NCBI GenBank assembly: GCA_037178975.1
Contig: JASJZH010000005.1
Span: forward strand, 1,240,001 to 1,304,000
Source: Oscheius tipulae
Lineage: Eukaryota > Nematoda > Chromadorea > Rhabditida > Rhabditidae
Reading direction: 5' to 3'
Length of the DNA: 64,000 nt
The notes under the pieces were generated by a model. The model saw only the letters and a program-made list of their open reading frames with translations. It was not told where the DNA came from and searched no databases. The position numbers and the translations under genes are program-made. Positions 34,091 to 46,024 of the stretch are shown here, piece after piece. Numbering within the stretch: position 1 is the stretch's first letter; each line of letters starts with the position of its first letter.

Positions 34091-34317
34091 CGACGACTTC
34101 ACAAAACGCTCCAGAAGTCTACGGAAAAGAGCACAAACGCCGATTCAGCCAGAAACTAGAAGAATACGTCAGCAGGAGTTTGGATTTCAACGTTCAATTC
34201 CAACTAGTTGGGTTCGATACCAACGGATATTATTCAATATACTGGAAATGTTTCGTGGATCTCTGGAATATACATGTCCCTTCAAACTCTGTTTACAGAA
34301 ATCCAGAGTTGAAGTAG
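34091..34317 (+). CDS. Orphan coding exon of an unrecognised gene
   Basis: After a TTCCAG acceptor (34085-34090) a 74-codon frame ends at TAG (34315-34317). The peptide (SQNAPEVYGKEHKRRFSQKL, then DFNVQFQLVGFDTNGYYSIY) is of normal composition and would be a last exon. I could not find upstream exons with confidence; they may lie in 32-34 kb or be lost. The fold is not recognised. It could be a gene remnant. Confidence 0.4.
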
Positions 34318-35970
34318 TATTTCTCTATCTCTGTCTCTCTGTGTTGTAACACGGAGTGTGTAGAAGCGAGCCAACAGTCCAAGACTTTACTCCAGCACAA
34401 ACTACAAGCAATTGCGACAAGAGTATCACTTGTAGAAGCCGATAGACATGAAGAGTCTTGACAGGATAACCATCCGCAAAATCTCCCCCACCAAAGAGAT
34501 AGATCTTCAGAAGGGTATCAATGTCGAAATCGGGAACCTTTTTTGTTTCATATTTGTGTTTTATGTTTCAGATGTGCTTTTGCTTTGTCTTCCACTTCGC
34601 TAAATGTAAGCTCTTTTGGATAGAAAAAGGAAGAAATGGGTATTTTGTTTCTAAAGCCATTTTCATGATCATCAATTGCAATGTTTGGTTTGGCTTCGAC
34701 AAAACAGTCTAAGAAGAAGAATTGGTAACAGTTTTGATAATTTCTCGTCGTACCTCTGTTATAAAAAAAACGCTATCTGGGAAAGAGGAAAAAATTGCGG
34801 TTCTTTTGCTTCTGGGGGCAGTCAAAAGATTTCATACACTTCACGTTTTTTTTTTTTTATCCGTATACGTATACTGGAACTAGGTTGTACCTGCTACCGA
34901 TAGGTCTGTGAGTTCGGGACTTTTTGGTTACACCTACTCCCCTACTCCTTAAACTGTTTCGCCTTTCATGAATTCAATACTACGATAATGATTCGATCTC
35001 TCTACCACTAAAGTGCAATGAACAGATCCGCGGTAGAACCAGCCTAGGGCCAATGCGAGAACATCTTCCATTTGTCTGTTTTTTTGGGAATAGTTTGTTG
35101 GGAACAAACCCTGTACCTCTCGACCGTCCCAGCGAAAAACTGACGGTTGACTAGGATCAAAACAATGAGGGCGATAAAGTTTAAAAGACGGTGTACCAGG
35201 ACCTTGTTGAAAGTAGTTCATGTGTCTCTTGCCCTCTCCTACAAACCCTTTCCTTCAGCTGATAACCCTAGATGTCTAGCATTTGAAAATCATATAAAAA
35301 GTCTTCTTTTTGAAATACGTCTACTTGCTCCACTGAGACGGTGATTTGACTGATGAAATTCAGTGTAAGACTCTCTATCATACCCTTTTTGTTAACTTGT
35401 ATTGTTCACTTTTTGTTGGGTTTATTTGAGTCAAATCACAACTCTTTTAGATTCTCTTTTTCACAAATACAAATAACTTAGTTGGTTCAGAGTATTTCCA
35501 AACCTTAGCAAATAAGTGACTAAAAGACTAAAAAGATGAGAAATGACTATAAATTATTTTGCAGGAGTTGTCGTAGGTCAAGTAGTCAACTCTAAAGAGG
35601 TGCCGGAACAATGAACTGTCATGGGACTATTTTTTTGTTTTTTTTCTAATCTCTGAGGCAACTTCCACAGGTCATGGGGCCTTTTTTTATATTCAAGAAC
35701 CTTCACAGCGTTTTTCTAAGCAACTTCAAGCCGATATTCGATTCCAAGACAAAACAACTTATTGGCGTCGCATTTCCCCGTGCTCAAGAGTGACGAATGG
35801 ATACTCTCCTGCTCCACGATTCGGGCCAGCAGTCTTCGTGGCTCTAGATAGTGCTAAAGAGACATCAATTGTTAGAATATCAAAAGCTAAGATCTCATAA
35901 GAACACATTTCAATCACTTCCCAGTGTACACCTATGCTCAACGCTGAACAGAAGTTTATGGAAAATGTCA
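34318..35970. other. Intergenic region with TGTTTCA motifs
   Basis: No supported gene. Short frames at 34.5-35.3 kb lack domains or splice context. A weak A-box-like GTGGTAGAG occurs on the minus strand near 35000, without a convincing tRNA. Confidence 0.4.
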
Positions 35971-37290
35971 ACGGGCTAGTACTGCCTCATAGCCACCCCC
36001 CGAGTGACTGTCTCTGTCAATGTCAAAGTCAGCTTCCAGATTCTTTGCCAGACTAAAGGACTCTCTCCCCAGATCGTGACTGTCATAAAATTCTCCTTCT
36101 ACTTGGTGAGCCTCTTATACCACGAAGGAACAAAGTTCTCCAGGACGAGAATCCCTCCAGTGAATATGTCCAGAAGCTTCTGAAGCTGCCTCTGTCTCTC
36201 CTCGGCCGACTCACTGAAGATCACGATTCTGAACTAGTGTCCTGTTCTCTCAGTCTCCAGTTCTGTGCCTTGCTTGTCAAACGTTTCGAGAGTGACAGTG
36301 ACACAATGACCCCGATCGATGGAGTCTTGAGATCTGTGGCCTCAAATCTACAGAAAGAGGACACGAAAGAAGACTTTATCACTATTATTGGTGACAGGAC
36401 TCTGTCCAAATATGACATAGTTGTATTCCCCTTTATTTGCCTATTTATTGCATTCGAAGCTTTTCGAACACTAGTTACCGCATCAGTTACATCTTCGGTG
36501 TCGTAATAGAGCTCATAGCCAATATGCTGGTGGAAATTCTTGTGGTAGTGGCTTTTTACACTTTTTTGCACAGCCTTTCTTGTGAAATTTGGCAGCTCGT
36601 CATCTGATGGTTTGTCTATCTTTCTGAGTTTTCCCTGACATTTAAAACAAATTTAGCCAACTTTCAACTAAGAGATGTGGTATGGATCATGACATGGTTT
36701 GCTTGGTTGGTATATAAGTGTTCCGTCGTGCAGATAGTAGTGGCTTGAGCATTAACTTCCAGAAAATAATGTTTCCAACTTATAGCAACTTGCTCGTGAT
36801 GCTTGTTCACCCGGCTTCTGTCTTTCACCAAGTGACCGGAAACAGTCATTCTCGAAGCAGAATATGTTGGACTTAAACTTCTTTATACCATAGGATCGAA
36901 AAATCTCAAAAATTCAGAGTTATCTCAATTCCGTTGGCAGCTTTTAAGTCCTTGAAATATGTCTCCAAGAGGGTGTATGTTTTGCCAGGTACGTAGAAAG
37001 TCGAGCGGATATTGGTGAAACAGAACAGAATGTTCTTGAGGGCACTGGAATAAAGTTTTGTCAAAAAGTAGTCCAAGCTTCGACGGAAGCCGACAGACAT
37101 GACAGATTCGTTGGGCTTGAGGAGGAGGCATATCGCGTGAAGTTCTCTGTAATCATAGGATTATAAGAAAAGTTTTGGACGGACCCAATCCTCTGAATGA
37201 GATGAAGAGCCTTCTTGAACTTGATAGCGTCCTGCTCCTGTCCTCGGGTGTCATTTACACCAGGAGAGTGTCAATGACTACTCTTTCCAT
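35971..37290 (-). pseudogene. Second copy of the uncharacterised P-loop GTPase family, frameshifted
   Basis: From the 5' side on the minus strand: VVIDT (37280), then GVNDTRGQEQDAIKFKKALH with a two-base CT insertion between DT and PG, then an exon giving AICLLLKPNE, NILFCFTNIRSTFYVPGKTY and NGIEITLNF. Next come NIFCFENDCFR, a one-base shift, and HLVKDRSRVNKHHEQVAISW. Downstream exons give LRKIDKPSDDELPNF and LQKLLDIFTGGILVLENFVP, a one-base shift, and EFYDSHDLGRESFSLA. The FCFENDCFR block is nearly the same as at 15.9 kb. The P-loop exon is not seen, which complements the other copy, where the middle is missing. At least three frame breaks make it a pseudogene as read. Confidence 0.6.
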
Positions 37291-37636
37291 TCTCGGCAAT
37301 CCATGTCATTTTGTGGATCAGAACGACTCTCTCTCTTTTCGTGATCTTTCTCTCAGAAAATCATTTCCCAAAGATCACCAAATCGAGACAAGGTCTTATC
37401 CTTGCAAATTGGATGATCTGTCGCGTCCTTCTCTTTTCGGCGAACTTCACACTCCGGTCCAAAACAGTGACAGAGACTGAAACACTTTCAAAATTGGCTT
37501 TTCGCGGTCACCAGTGATCACAAATTTTTTCAAGATAGGTCGCGCACGTGTCCCATTAGTTTCTTCGCGTCATTCCCATCCCGCCCTTTTGGTGATTCTT
37601 GTTTTGGGCACTCCCCCCGCCTTTCTGGAGGTGAAA
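37291..37636. other. Region between the broken GTPase copy and the EGF-like gene
   Basis: No exon could be joined to either neighbour with confidence. It should include the promoter of the EGF-like gene. Confidence 0.35.
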
Positions 37637-40600
37637 ATGACTCAGAATTCGGCCTTATTCACTACGTTGATAGTACTAGTAGAAATCATTGGATTGGTGG
37701 GCAGTGAGGTGGCCTCAAGGCACCCGATTCATAGGAGACGAATGCCAGTGTAAGTTCATTTTATGGTTTCTGGTTAGGCTTAGGCTGACAGAGAGACGGA
37801 GTTTACAAAACTATTTGAAAAAAATGATCGCGATACTGATGCATTACTATTTTGTACATATATTGAAGCAATAGCTTTTCGTCTCCTGTACTCCTGCATT
37901 TTCCCAGCACTTTGTGTTTCACCATTTGCATAGGACAACTTTGCAAGTTTTTGAATCAGTATGCCGGTGGATAATGACAAAAAAGTACAGGTCTATTGAA
38001 TAGGGTTAGATCGCGTCATTTACCAATGTGCTGGATACTCAGGCTTATTTCACTTACTTGCAAAATGTGAAGTCTGCCCTTAAACTCAGAACAGTTCTTT
38101 GAAGATGCTGGTGTGATTCTTTCATTGTCTTTTTTTCGTTTAACAGCTAAATTACATCCTAGCAAAGCGGGAAACGACAATAGGGTATCGGAAATCAGTT
38201 TAAAAACAGTGATGATAACCAAAGTGATGAAACTTTCTAAAATATCTTTTCTGAAATATTTCTGCTTTTTTCTGCTCTGAAACATTCCAGAACAGAAAAA
38301 AGTCGGGAGGAACTTTTTTTACTTTTCAACTTCACAATTTTATAAGTGAACTTTGAAAATTTTCGAGTCAACACTTTAGCTCTTCCAGTCAGCGACACTG
38401 TGAACGTTGAGGATAAAAGTCCAATGCAGTTGTATAGCTCTGGATTCAATGGACAGAGAGATCAAAAGTTGTATTTACAGAAGTTCTGAAACATCTTTGT
38501 TTCATCCAAAATTTCCTGCCTTTTTTTGCCCAACTTTCTCTTTCCGAACTCCTTGGAAGACCACCAAAAACTATACCATTGCAGTACTATGGCCCTGTAA
38601 ATATATCTGTATAGACACAGAGAGAGAAATTGGAACAAGTTTTCTCTGCCCTCCTCGTCCATAATCGCCCTCTGCCAAATGGTTGAGACGTTTACAATGA
38701 CCGATTGGGGGTGGGGGTCTTTCAGTGTCAAAAATTAGAGGGTGTAATAGATAATTGGATTGGAATGGTTGTGGAGAGAGAGTTGTGGTGAGGTGGTGTA
38801 ATGTTTTTGAAAGCTTAGGGAATTTTAAAAGTCGAATGTTTGAGTCGGAGCAAAAGTCTCAGTCACACTGTGAATACATTTTGTAAGAAGTAGCAAACTC
38901 ATCAGTCTTTACCTTGGCTTCTTTTATTTCTCTGGTTGTTCCACGCCTTTCACATATTGTCTTGCAAAACATTCATTCAAAAGTCCCATGGGTTCAAAAG
39001 TTTCACGAAGCATGATGCTGCGTTTTTGTTCCCTCGAGCTCTCGGTAGACTATTGCTTGTGACGAAGACGGTCGATCGCAGCTTATTTTCTTTCTTTCCC
39101 TATACACAAATCGAGAAACCGAAAAAGTAACAAAAAAAGTGGGATGTTTCAAACTCTGCATATACAAAGTAGCTGGGGCGTGCTCCATTCCGTAGATCAT
39201 CTCGTTTTTAAAATTATGAACTTTGCAGATGTGTCCACGGAATCGTTGAAGAGCACAAATGCGTCTGTGACCAGGATTTCGTGGGTCTCCACTGCGAGAA
39301 GAAGAAGCACTGTGCTACTTTTAGACGCTTCAGGAACGGATCGTTGGTCCATTGTCGTCATTTTTCGACTAGAAGTTCTAGGTGTACTGCCTGTGAGGAC
39401 GGCTATTCTGGTCCTTTTTGCGAAATCGCCAATTGTGAGCACGGAAAACTAAACAAGAAGGGGACAGGATGTGTCTGTGACCGGCCATGGGACGGGGAAC
39501 TGTGCAACAAGCTGAAAACTGTCAATGTGTACAGCTACTATAATAGGAAGGTAGATCTGATTTTTCGGTACTGCCGCGTAATCACTTTCCAATAGAGATT
39601 TGTGGCTTTACTGTAGTTTCAAATCCGACAGAAAATTCGACAAAAGTGAATACTTTCCAGCAAACTTCTATTTTGATGAAAACATGATGAAAACTTCCTT
39701 TGTAGCTTTGGAGTTTAAAAAGTCTATAGTAGGGTGCAGCAGTATCATATTCATTGGTTTTTTCTCACGTTACTTCCGATTTTTGTTTTACTTCCAACCC
39801 ACTACACTAATCATTTTCCATGGGAGTTATGCTGCTTTATGGTAGTTTTGAAACAATCATGCCCACTTTGGAATGATTTTCCAACAAACGTCCATCTTCG
39901 TATGCTAGTTTTGATACATTCAACGGAAAGAAATTAAAACCAAAGAAATTAAAGCCCGTTAAGAACGTTTGAGTTCAAAAATAATCTAAAGTACCGCTGT
40001 ATCACTTTCATGAGAAGTTCCGGTATATCTTAGTTCTGATTTTTGTTTCACTTCCACCCTTTAGTTTTGGACGGGGACCAGTGGCTATGTTGCTCTGGAT
40101 GTAGTAGTAATCGGCCTCTCTTCCGTTCAGAGGCAACCAGTCTAAAAAAAAAAGTGACTGATTCGGGAAGGGACCCGAAACTACATGTCTTTTTTTGCAC
40201 AGATGAAACGCGGTAGATTGATGGGCTTTCTTGTATGGGAAGCACTGAAAACCTGTCAAAGTTAAAAATCGATAAAATCTTTTTTTTCACAGATTCTATA
40301 TAAGGAATAGCTTTTTCGGAGAGTTCAATATGCGAAACTTGTGCTGAAGCAATAGTCGCGTGTGGTTAACTACCCATTTTTAGAGAAAAGAAAGTATTAT
40401 GTTTCACCGATTTTGTAAAGTTGGGAACTGTGACGCATAGTTCAATGGAACGGTGGAAGTGGCTGCAAAAACAACAATAATTGTCCACATGAAAGCCTAG
40501 GGTATTCAAAGCAGAGACGGGCTGAATACGATTTCCAGCCATTGCATTTAAGAAGAAAATTTTTTTTTTTGAACCTAAGACCTATTTTGTGAAACATCGT

Positions 40601-41165
40601 TAGTCGCGAAAATACCGGATCCTGTACGGACTAGCAAAGCTCTGAATAGCTCGAAGCTCTATGTTTCAACCCATTTGTATCTACAAGTTCAAGAGCAATG
40701 AATTGGCAGTTAGCTCAAAAGTTTGATGTGAAAAACTTTGAGATTTCAAAGAACAGACGGTAAAAAAGGTATGTTCCATGCTACTCGTAAGACTAAGAGT
40801 AGATTTCACTTACCAATTTGTAATCCTTGAGTACGCCTTTTCCACATCAAAATTTCATGTTATTTTTGTAGAGGAGTACAATCAGTTTTTCCAGTTACAT
40901 CCTTTCCTTATCCGCCTCCTGAAACAAAAAAAAACACAGAAAATGTTCAGGCCTTCCTCCTCGGACCTCTAGGAGCTCTGGCCATTATTCCTATGTGCTT
41001 GACATGGTTTATCTGCGAGCATATGGCGAGGAAGAGACAGGTTGGGCTTAAAACCTTCGAAAAAGAGCAAGATTTCAGGTGAATCGGGTGAAAACAATGC
41101 TCGGAGGCAATATCCATGAGGCTGTCCTGCGCAAGATGATGATCAAGGGAATCGATGATGTTTGA
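37637..41165 (+). CDS. EGF-like type I membrane protein
   Basis: Four exons, 37637-37749, 39229-39550, 40951-41040 and 41079-41165, agree in phase and give 203 residues. A hydrophobic signal peptide (ALFTTLIVLVEIIGLVGS) is followed by Cys-rich EGF-like modules: HKCVCDQDFVGLHC, then CTACEDGYSGPFC, then CEHGKLNKKGTGCVCDRPW with GELC. A membrane span (LGPLGALAIIPMCLTWFIC) and a short basic cytoplasmic tail end the protein. The layout suggests a cell-surface or secretory-pathway protein; the partner is unknown. The first two introns are about 1.4 kb each; the second contains a stray esterase exon on the other strand. An ATTAAA at 41193-41198 may be the poly(A) signal. Confidence 0.82.
40060..40141 (-). 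pseudogene. Stray duplicate of a carboxylesterase exon
   Basis: On the minus strand, after a T-rich TTTAG acceptor, it encodes DWLPLNGREADYYYIQSNI and then GPRPK. This parallels DWLPLNGTDANYYLIQSNI with GLGPK in exon 10 of the esterase gene (41841-41684). It lies inside intron 2 of the EGF-like gene, about 1.6 kb beyond the end of the esterase gene. No other exon of a second esterase was found, so it is a single-exon duplicate, free to decay. Confidence 0.75.
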
Positions 41166-41513
41166 TCTCAGTTTTGTTACATTTGTTGTTTTATTAAAAG
41201 ATAGACAGATTAGAGTCGGACTATTATATCAAACAAAATGTTAGGTTTCGGACCGGATCTGACCGGTCCGTTCTCAGGGCAAAACCAGACTACATGGTTC
41301 AAGATTGACCTACAGTTTGCCAGCCATTGAAAAAGAAAACATACAAGAAGGTGTCTTGCCTTTGCTTGGAGCAGCTTGTTGTTCAGGCAAAAAACGCGGA
41401 ACTGGATACGATACTTGTATAGTTCAGGGATTGGATAACGATCATAGCTTCAGTGTCGCTTTCATGACTTGTTCAAAAATGATATTGCCAAAGAAAGAAA
41501 CCAAAAAAAAACT
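41166..41513. other. Shared 3' region of two convergent genes
   Basis: The EGF-like gene (+) and the esterase (-) end 348 bases apart, tail to tail. It contains an ATTAAA for the + gene and a TTTATT (AATAAA on minus) near 41189-41194. Confidence 0.5.
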
Positions 41514-44500
41514 TCATTGTTCTCCCAACAAAGGTCTCCTCTCCGGAGCGACTGGTTTGTTATTCAGACAGAAAACTATGCCCGTCACTACAATTATAGT
41601 GAGGAGGACTATTCCAATAGCCAGAGGTAGAGCCCAAGACGTGTTACTCTAAATTTGTTGGAATTACCCCCTAGAGCTTATACCTGATGACTGATCATGA
41701 TGTCATAGTCTGTCATTTCTCTTGTCCAATACTCAAACTCGGCCTGGTGATAGTTTTTCATCATTTTTGGACCGAGACCAGAGGAGATGTTGCTCTGGAT
41801 GAGGTAGTAATTGGCATCTGTTCCATTAAGAGGGAGCCAGTCTGAAAGTAGGAACTGTAATGAGAAGGCTCCTGAAAATAAATGGCTTTCTTTGAATACA
41901 TGCAGGCTTTAGAATGCTGGAATGGAAAGATGGTGGAAAGGCTGCCGAAATTTCGAATCCTTAGAATGCTCTAAGGATTCATCATGTCCTGTAGGTATTC
42001 GAACATTTTCTTACTCAATCGCCCAAAAAATGTGGAGCTTTTATTTTTCTCAATTGGTTGAACTCGGTAGCTTTCTACGAACAATTCCTCAATCTCCTCA
42101 AAATCCGGTATTTCTCTAACTTTTCGGTTTTCTCGTTTTCTAAAAAAAAATCTCACCTTCCCGAGGCCTCCTTCCCTTGATAAAGTTCATAATTCCATCA
42201 TTGTAGACAGTCTGAAGGGTCTCTCGATCCGGGGTCATGGGTCGAGGATGGACTCCTATAAAGTACATCATGTCACCGGCGTGTCGGGGCTGGTCACCGC
42301 TGGAATATTGTTTTGTTTTCACATTTCAATATAGTTGGAATAGTTGTATGTTCAGCAATTCATCGGCGCTGAGTACTGCACCAACTTTTTTCCTAAGAAT
42401 GTTTCACAAATTTCTTCTGCTGAACAGAGAAAATGTGCTATGGTGAGAATCTTCAACATTGGTATAACAAAGAGGTGTATGAACGAAAAGTATTCTTTCT
42501 CCTCTGTGCATAATAATAAAAAGATCATAACTCTGATCTTTTTTTATGTTTCAACAAACTCCGTAAAACATAATCAGTATGTCAAGTCACTTTTGCCACG
42601 ACTTCTGAAACCACAATGAAATGTTTCACAAGAACTACTTGTGCAGCCGAAGTTGGGAAAATGCGGTAACTTGACCCTACTTTTTAGAAGCTAAAAATTG
42701 TTTGAAACATTTTAGAATGTTTTTCTTGTTTTGGATGCTTCATTACATCTATTTAGTCTGATGAAAAGCATGAGTAGTCGATGATTGCTCTATTTTGACC
42801 GGTTACTGTTAGAAGGTCCTTCGCACCAGAAGTTCTAAAATGTTTCAAACAATCCTCATATTCACATTGTTCTGTGAAAGTGCGATGTCATTATCTATTT
42901 TTGGAAAAAGCACAAAAATTGACTATGTTTTACCGATTCTACTTATCCTGTCTATTTGCATTTTAGCAGCAAGTACTTGCGAACGCTTTTGTGTTCAAAC
43001 AGTGTACACGGATTCTTACTTTTTTTTGTTATAAAATTTTGCAAGGTTCAATTATGAAAAGTTAAAAAAATGTTTCAAAGATTGTTCTTATGCAATTTGA
43101 ATAGTGAAGAGTGATGTCTAATCCGTATCTTCTTCAGAATGTGTGACACATTTATTTGAAGAGAGAAGGAAAAAGGAATACAACCAGGGGAATTTGGACC
43201 TCAAAACCTGTCTCAGAAAGGAGAGCTCTAATAGTTTTTGTTGTGTTTCAACATCTACTATTATCAGTGGGTAATTTTGTAAAGCACACTACGTATTCGA
43301 TTGGAATCGTGGATCAGAAATTCGACGACGCAATAGGCACATTACAGAGGGCTAAAATGTTTATACAAAACGAGTCCTTCTTCTAATGTTTCACCGATTC
43401 TACTTGTTTTATCGTTGTTTACATTGTACAGTTTTTTGCGGATTCTCGTTCTCAACTCACTCATATTCGTAGAGCCACACATTGCCTCCCTTATTCTCCA
43501 AGATGGCTCCGTAGTAGAGCGCTGGGACAAAGATTTCTTGTGACTGGTAGGAGAGGAACTTTGAGGCTGCTGTAACGAGAAAACTATCGCTGTCACTCTG
43601 TCTTTTTGACTTGCAGACCCTCTATCTCTGTCTCACTGCCTCTCTGTCCCTATGCCTCTCTCTCTCTCTGTCTCTCATACTCACGGTGTTCAGGATTAGC
43701 CTTATCCCTCTGGAACTTTTTCAGCAAAACCTCGCTATTGGTTAAGCCAACAAATCTCCCGATTTCCAGACCCAAATAGTCAATCTTTTGACTGAATTCC
43801 TTGCGGGTTCCTCCAATAAGTAGGTTTCTTTTGGGAGCAGCTTCAATCCTGGCTCCGAAATTCTCGTTCATCTCTCCGATTGGGGGAGAGAAAGTGATTC
43901 CTTCCAGCTTGAAGCCATCTTCTTCTGCCTGTCGCTGTGCCTGTAGGATCTGCTGCCAAGAGAGCTTCGAGAAACAGGAGAAGGAGTCGGTTTCGGAGGG
44001 TAGGAGACACTGAAAATGTAAAATCTCTCTCTCTGTATGTCTGTGTCTCTCTGTAGCTCTGTCTCTATATCTCCCTGTCTCACTCTGTCTTTCTGTCTCT
44101 CTATCTCTGTCTCTCCGTCTAACCTACCCCAGCCTTCTCCAAAATTTTCCTACTAATATCCAAATGACTTTTAGACGTCTGGTAGTAGAGTGGACTGCTC
44201 AGAGAAATCATCTGCTGGAAGAGTTCTGCTCCAGGATCCAGATTCCTAAAATTTTCTTTCCAAAAATTAAAAAAATAAAAATACGGAGCAAAAGCCAGGG
44301 CTAGGGCGAGGCAGCCACCCATAGAATGCCCCATAAGCGTCACACGGGAACTATTTCCTCCAAAGCTGTGAATTTCATTGTGTATGTAGTAGAGACCCTG
44401 GATTATGTCTGGAATTTTGAAGGTTTGAAGAGGGATGCAGCAGTGCTACTCTGAAAGTATTAGGACATATTTGTCAGCGTTGAAACACAAAATACACAAA

Positions 44501-46024
44501 CTTTGACTCACCATACAGAGGTAGATTCCTTGGTACTAAAGTCTCGTTCTCAAAATGAAGAATCGCAAGTGATCCCAGGCGGAAGGAGGGAATCACGAAG
44601 ACGATGTCTGGAAAAACTATTTTTACAATGCCAAGGCCTACAATGGATTGATTGCCTACGCATGTAGCTTTAGAAATCCCAGAGCCATGAAACTTGAAAT
44701 TCTCACTATTACCAATAGACTAAAACAAGAACGATATCACACACGAAACATAGAAATCTCATACCTAGGTTGATATCCTGAGCGTGAAACATAGTTCTTC
44801 TACTTTATCAGAACTTTGTTTTCGAAATTTTCTACATTCCCTTTTCGTACTGCGCTCAATGCTACGACCTAACGTCACAATTCTCAATTTTCTCTTACCC
44901 ACCCTTTGAAACATATTGCTCCACCAAGAAGGTAGTGTTGAACATCACGGCAGAGTCATAGCTCAGGGATCCGCCATGGAGGTAGACTATAACTGGACAG
45001 TCCAAGATTCCAGTGAGACAACTGTCACTGGTAAAAATGTTCATGTAGACACAGTCCTCGTCTATGTCCTCTTGAGGAGACGAGGTGGTGGAGGAGTTGG
45101 AGGGACAGGCGGGTCTGAAACATGTCTTCCGTTTATGTCTTTTTCTCCTGAGCCAATCGCGGTATCCTCAAAGCCTCAAAGTTATATTTAGCTTTTAACA
45201 TTCCGGAGCTTCTTCCCAGAAGAATACAATCCCAGTGATTCTGACACCCGAAATTCGAAAAAAATCTTGAATTTTATAAAAGTTTGTAGAAGAATTAACT
45301 TTCAATCATCGCTGAAGCTGTCTACCTAAAACAACTTTCTGTAAGTAAATGTTTTATGGTGAACACAAAAGTTCAGATTGCAAGTGTTTGTTACTTTCGT
45401 CTTCGATTAAGAACACAAAAATGTAAAAAACTTCTGTAAACTTTAGAAGTTGGTCTTTTGTGAAAGTCAATGTTTTACGAAAAACTCAAGTTACTCACTT
45501 AAAGTATATTCTGCTCTATATGTGGTGATGAGAAAAAACGTAACACCTACTGTAAGACGAAAGACGGAAGTCAAACTTTTTGATCATTGCTCATTTTCTA
45601 GTGCAATTTGGCTTCGTGGTTTTTAAAAGTTCTTTACTATTTTGGTTCCACCTAACCGGTAAATAAAGCTCGCCGTTCACTTTTCATTATACCAGCGCTA
45701 ACCGCTCGTTAAAAAAAATAGTCATTTTGGCCCTTTCTCCCTCAGTGACAGAGACACCCACCTATACTCTGTCGCCTTCAGTACTCCTTCCCATTCTTTC
45801 GGTCTCTTTGGCATCTTCCATCTATTCTCCCCTACAGGAGGCTCGATTTGAGGTATGCCCTATGAAAAAATCATTGTTTTCAATAGCAAACGTACTCTAA
45901 AAAGATGAATCTTGGCTCCATTCGACGCCAAAACTTCTGATCCTTCAATCTTTCCATAAGAAGTATTGATAGTTAGAGAGTACAGGCCAAAAAATAGGTG
46001 AAATAGGAGAAAAATGCTGAGCAT
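41514..46024 (-). CDS. Type-B carboxylesterase with C-terminal membrane anchor
   Basis: Eleven exons with matching phases give 548 residues: 46024-45896, 45859-45762, 45114-44903, 44607-44512, 44408-44285, 44245-44128, 44009-43685, 43569-43461, 42299-42157, 41841-41684 and 41648-41514. A signal peptide (MLSIFLLFHLFFGLYS) leads into the alpha/beta hydrolase: GIPQIEPPVG, EDCVYMNIF, YLHGGS (oxyanion hole), FRLGSLA, FGGNSS and the nucleophile elbow GHSMGG (usually GxSxG with Ala). Acidic residues follow in GGTRKEF, and the catalytic His is probably in RHAGDMMYF. The C-terminus has a membrane span (PLAIGIVLLTIIVVTG) and a short tail. This fits a cell-surface carboxylesterase/cholinesterase-like enzyme. 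The substrate is unknown. Confidence 0.9.
43590..43680. repeat. CTCTGT microsatellite in an esterase intron
   Basis: Imperfect CTCTGTCTC units in intron 7; a second block lies at 44020-44125 in intron 6. Confidence 0.75.

Noticed and set aside
34985-35035. A-box-like sequence on the minus strand, considered as a tRNA
   Set aside because: No B-box and no cloverleaf.
36025-36506. Long + strand frame (LLGEPLIPRRNKVLQDENPS, then LLKLPLSLLGRLTEDHD)
   Set aside because: It is antisense to minus-strand exons that continue the GTPase copy; the + frame has no partner exons and no recognisable domain. The minus reading is preferred but not proven.
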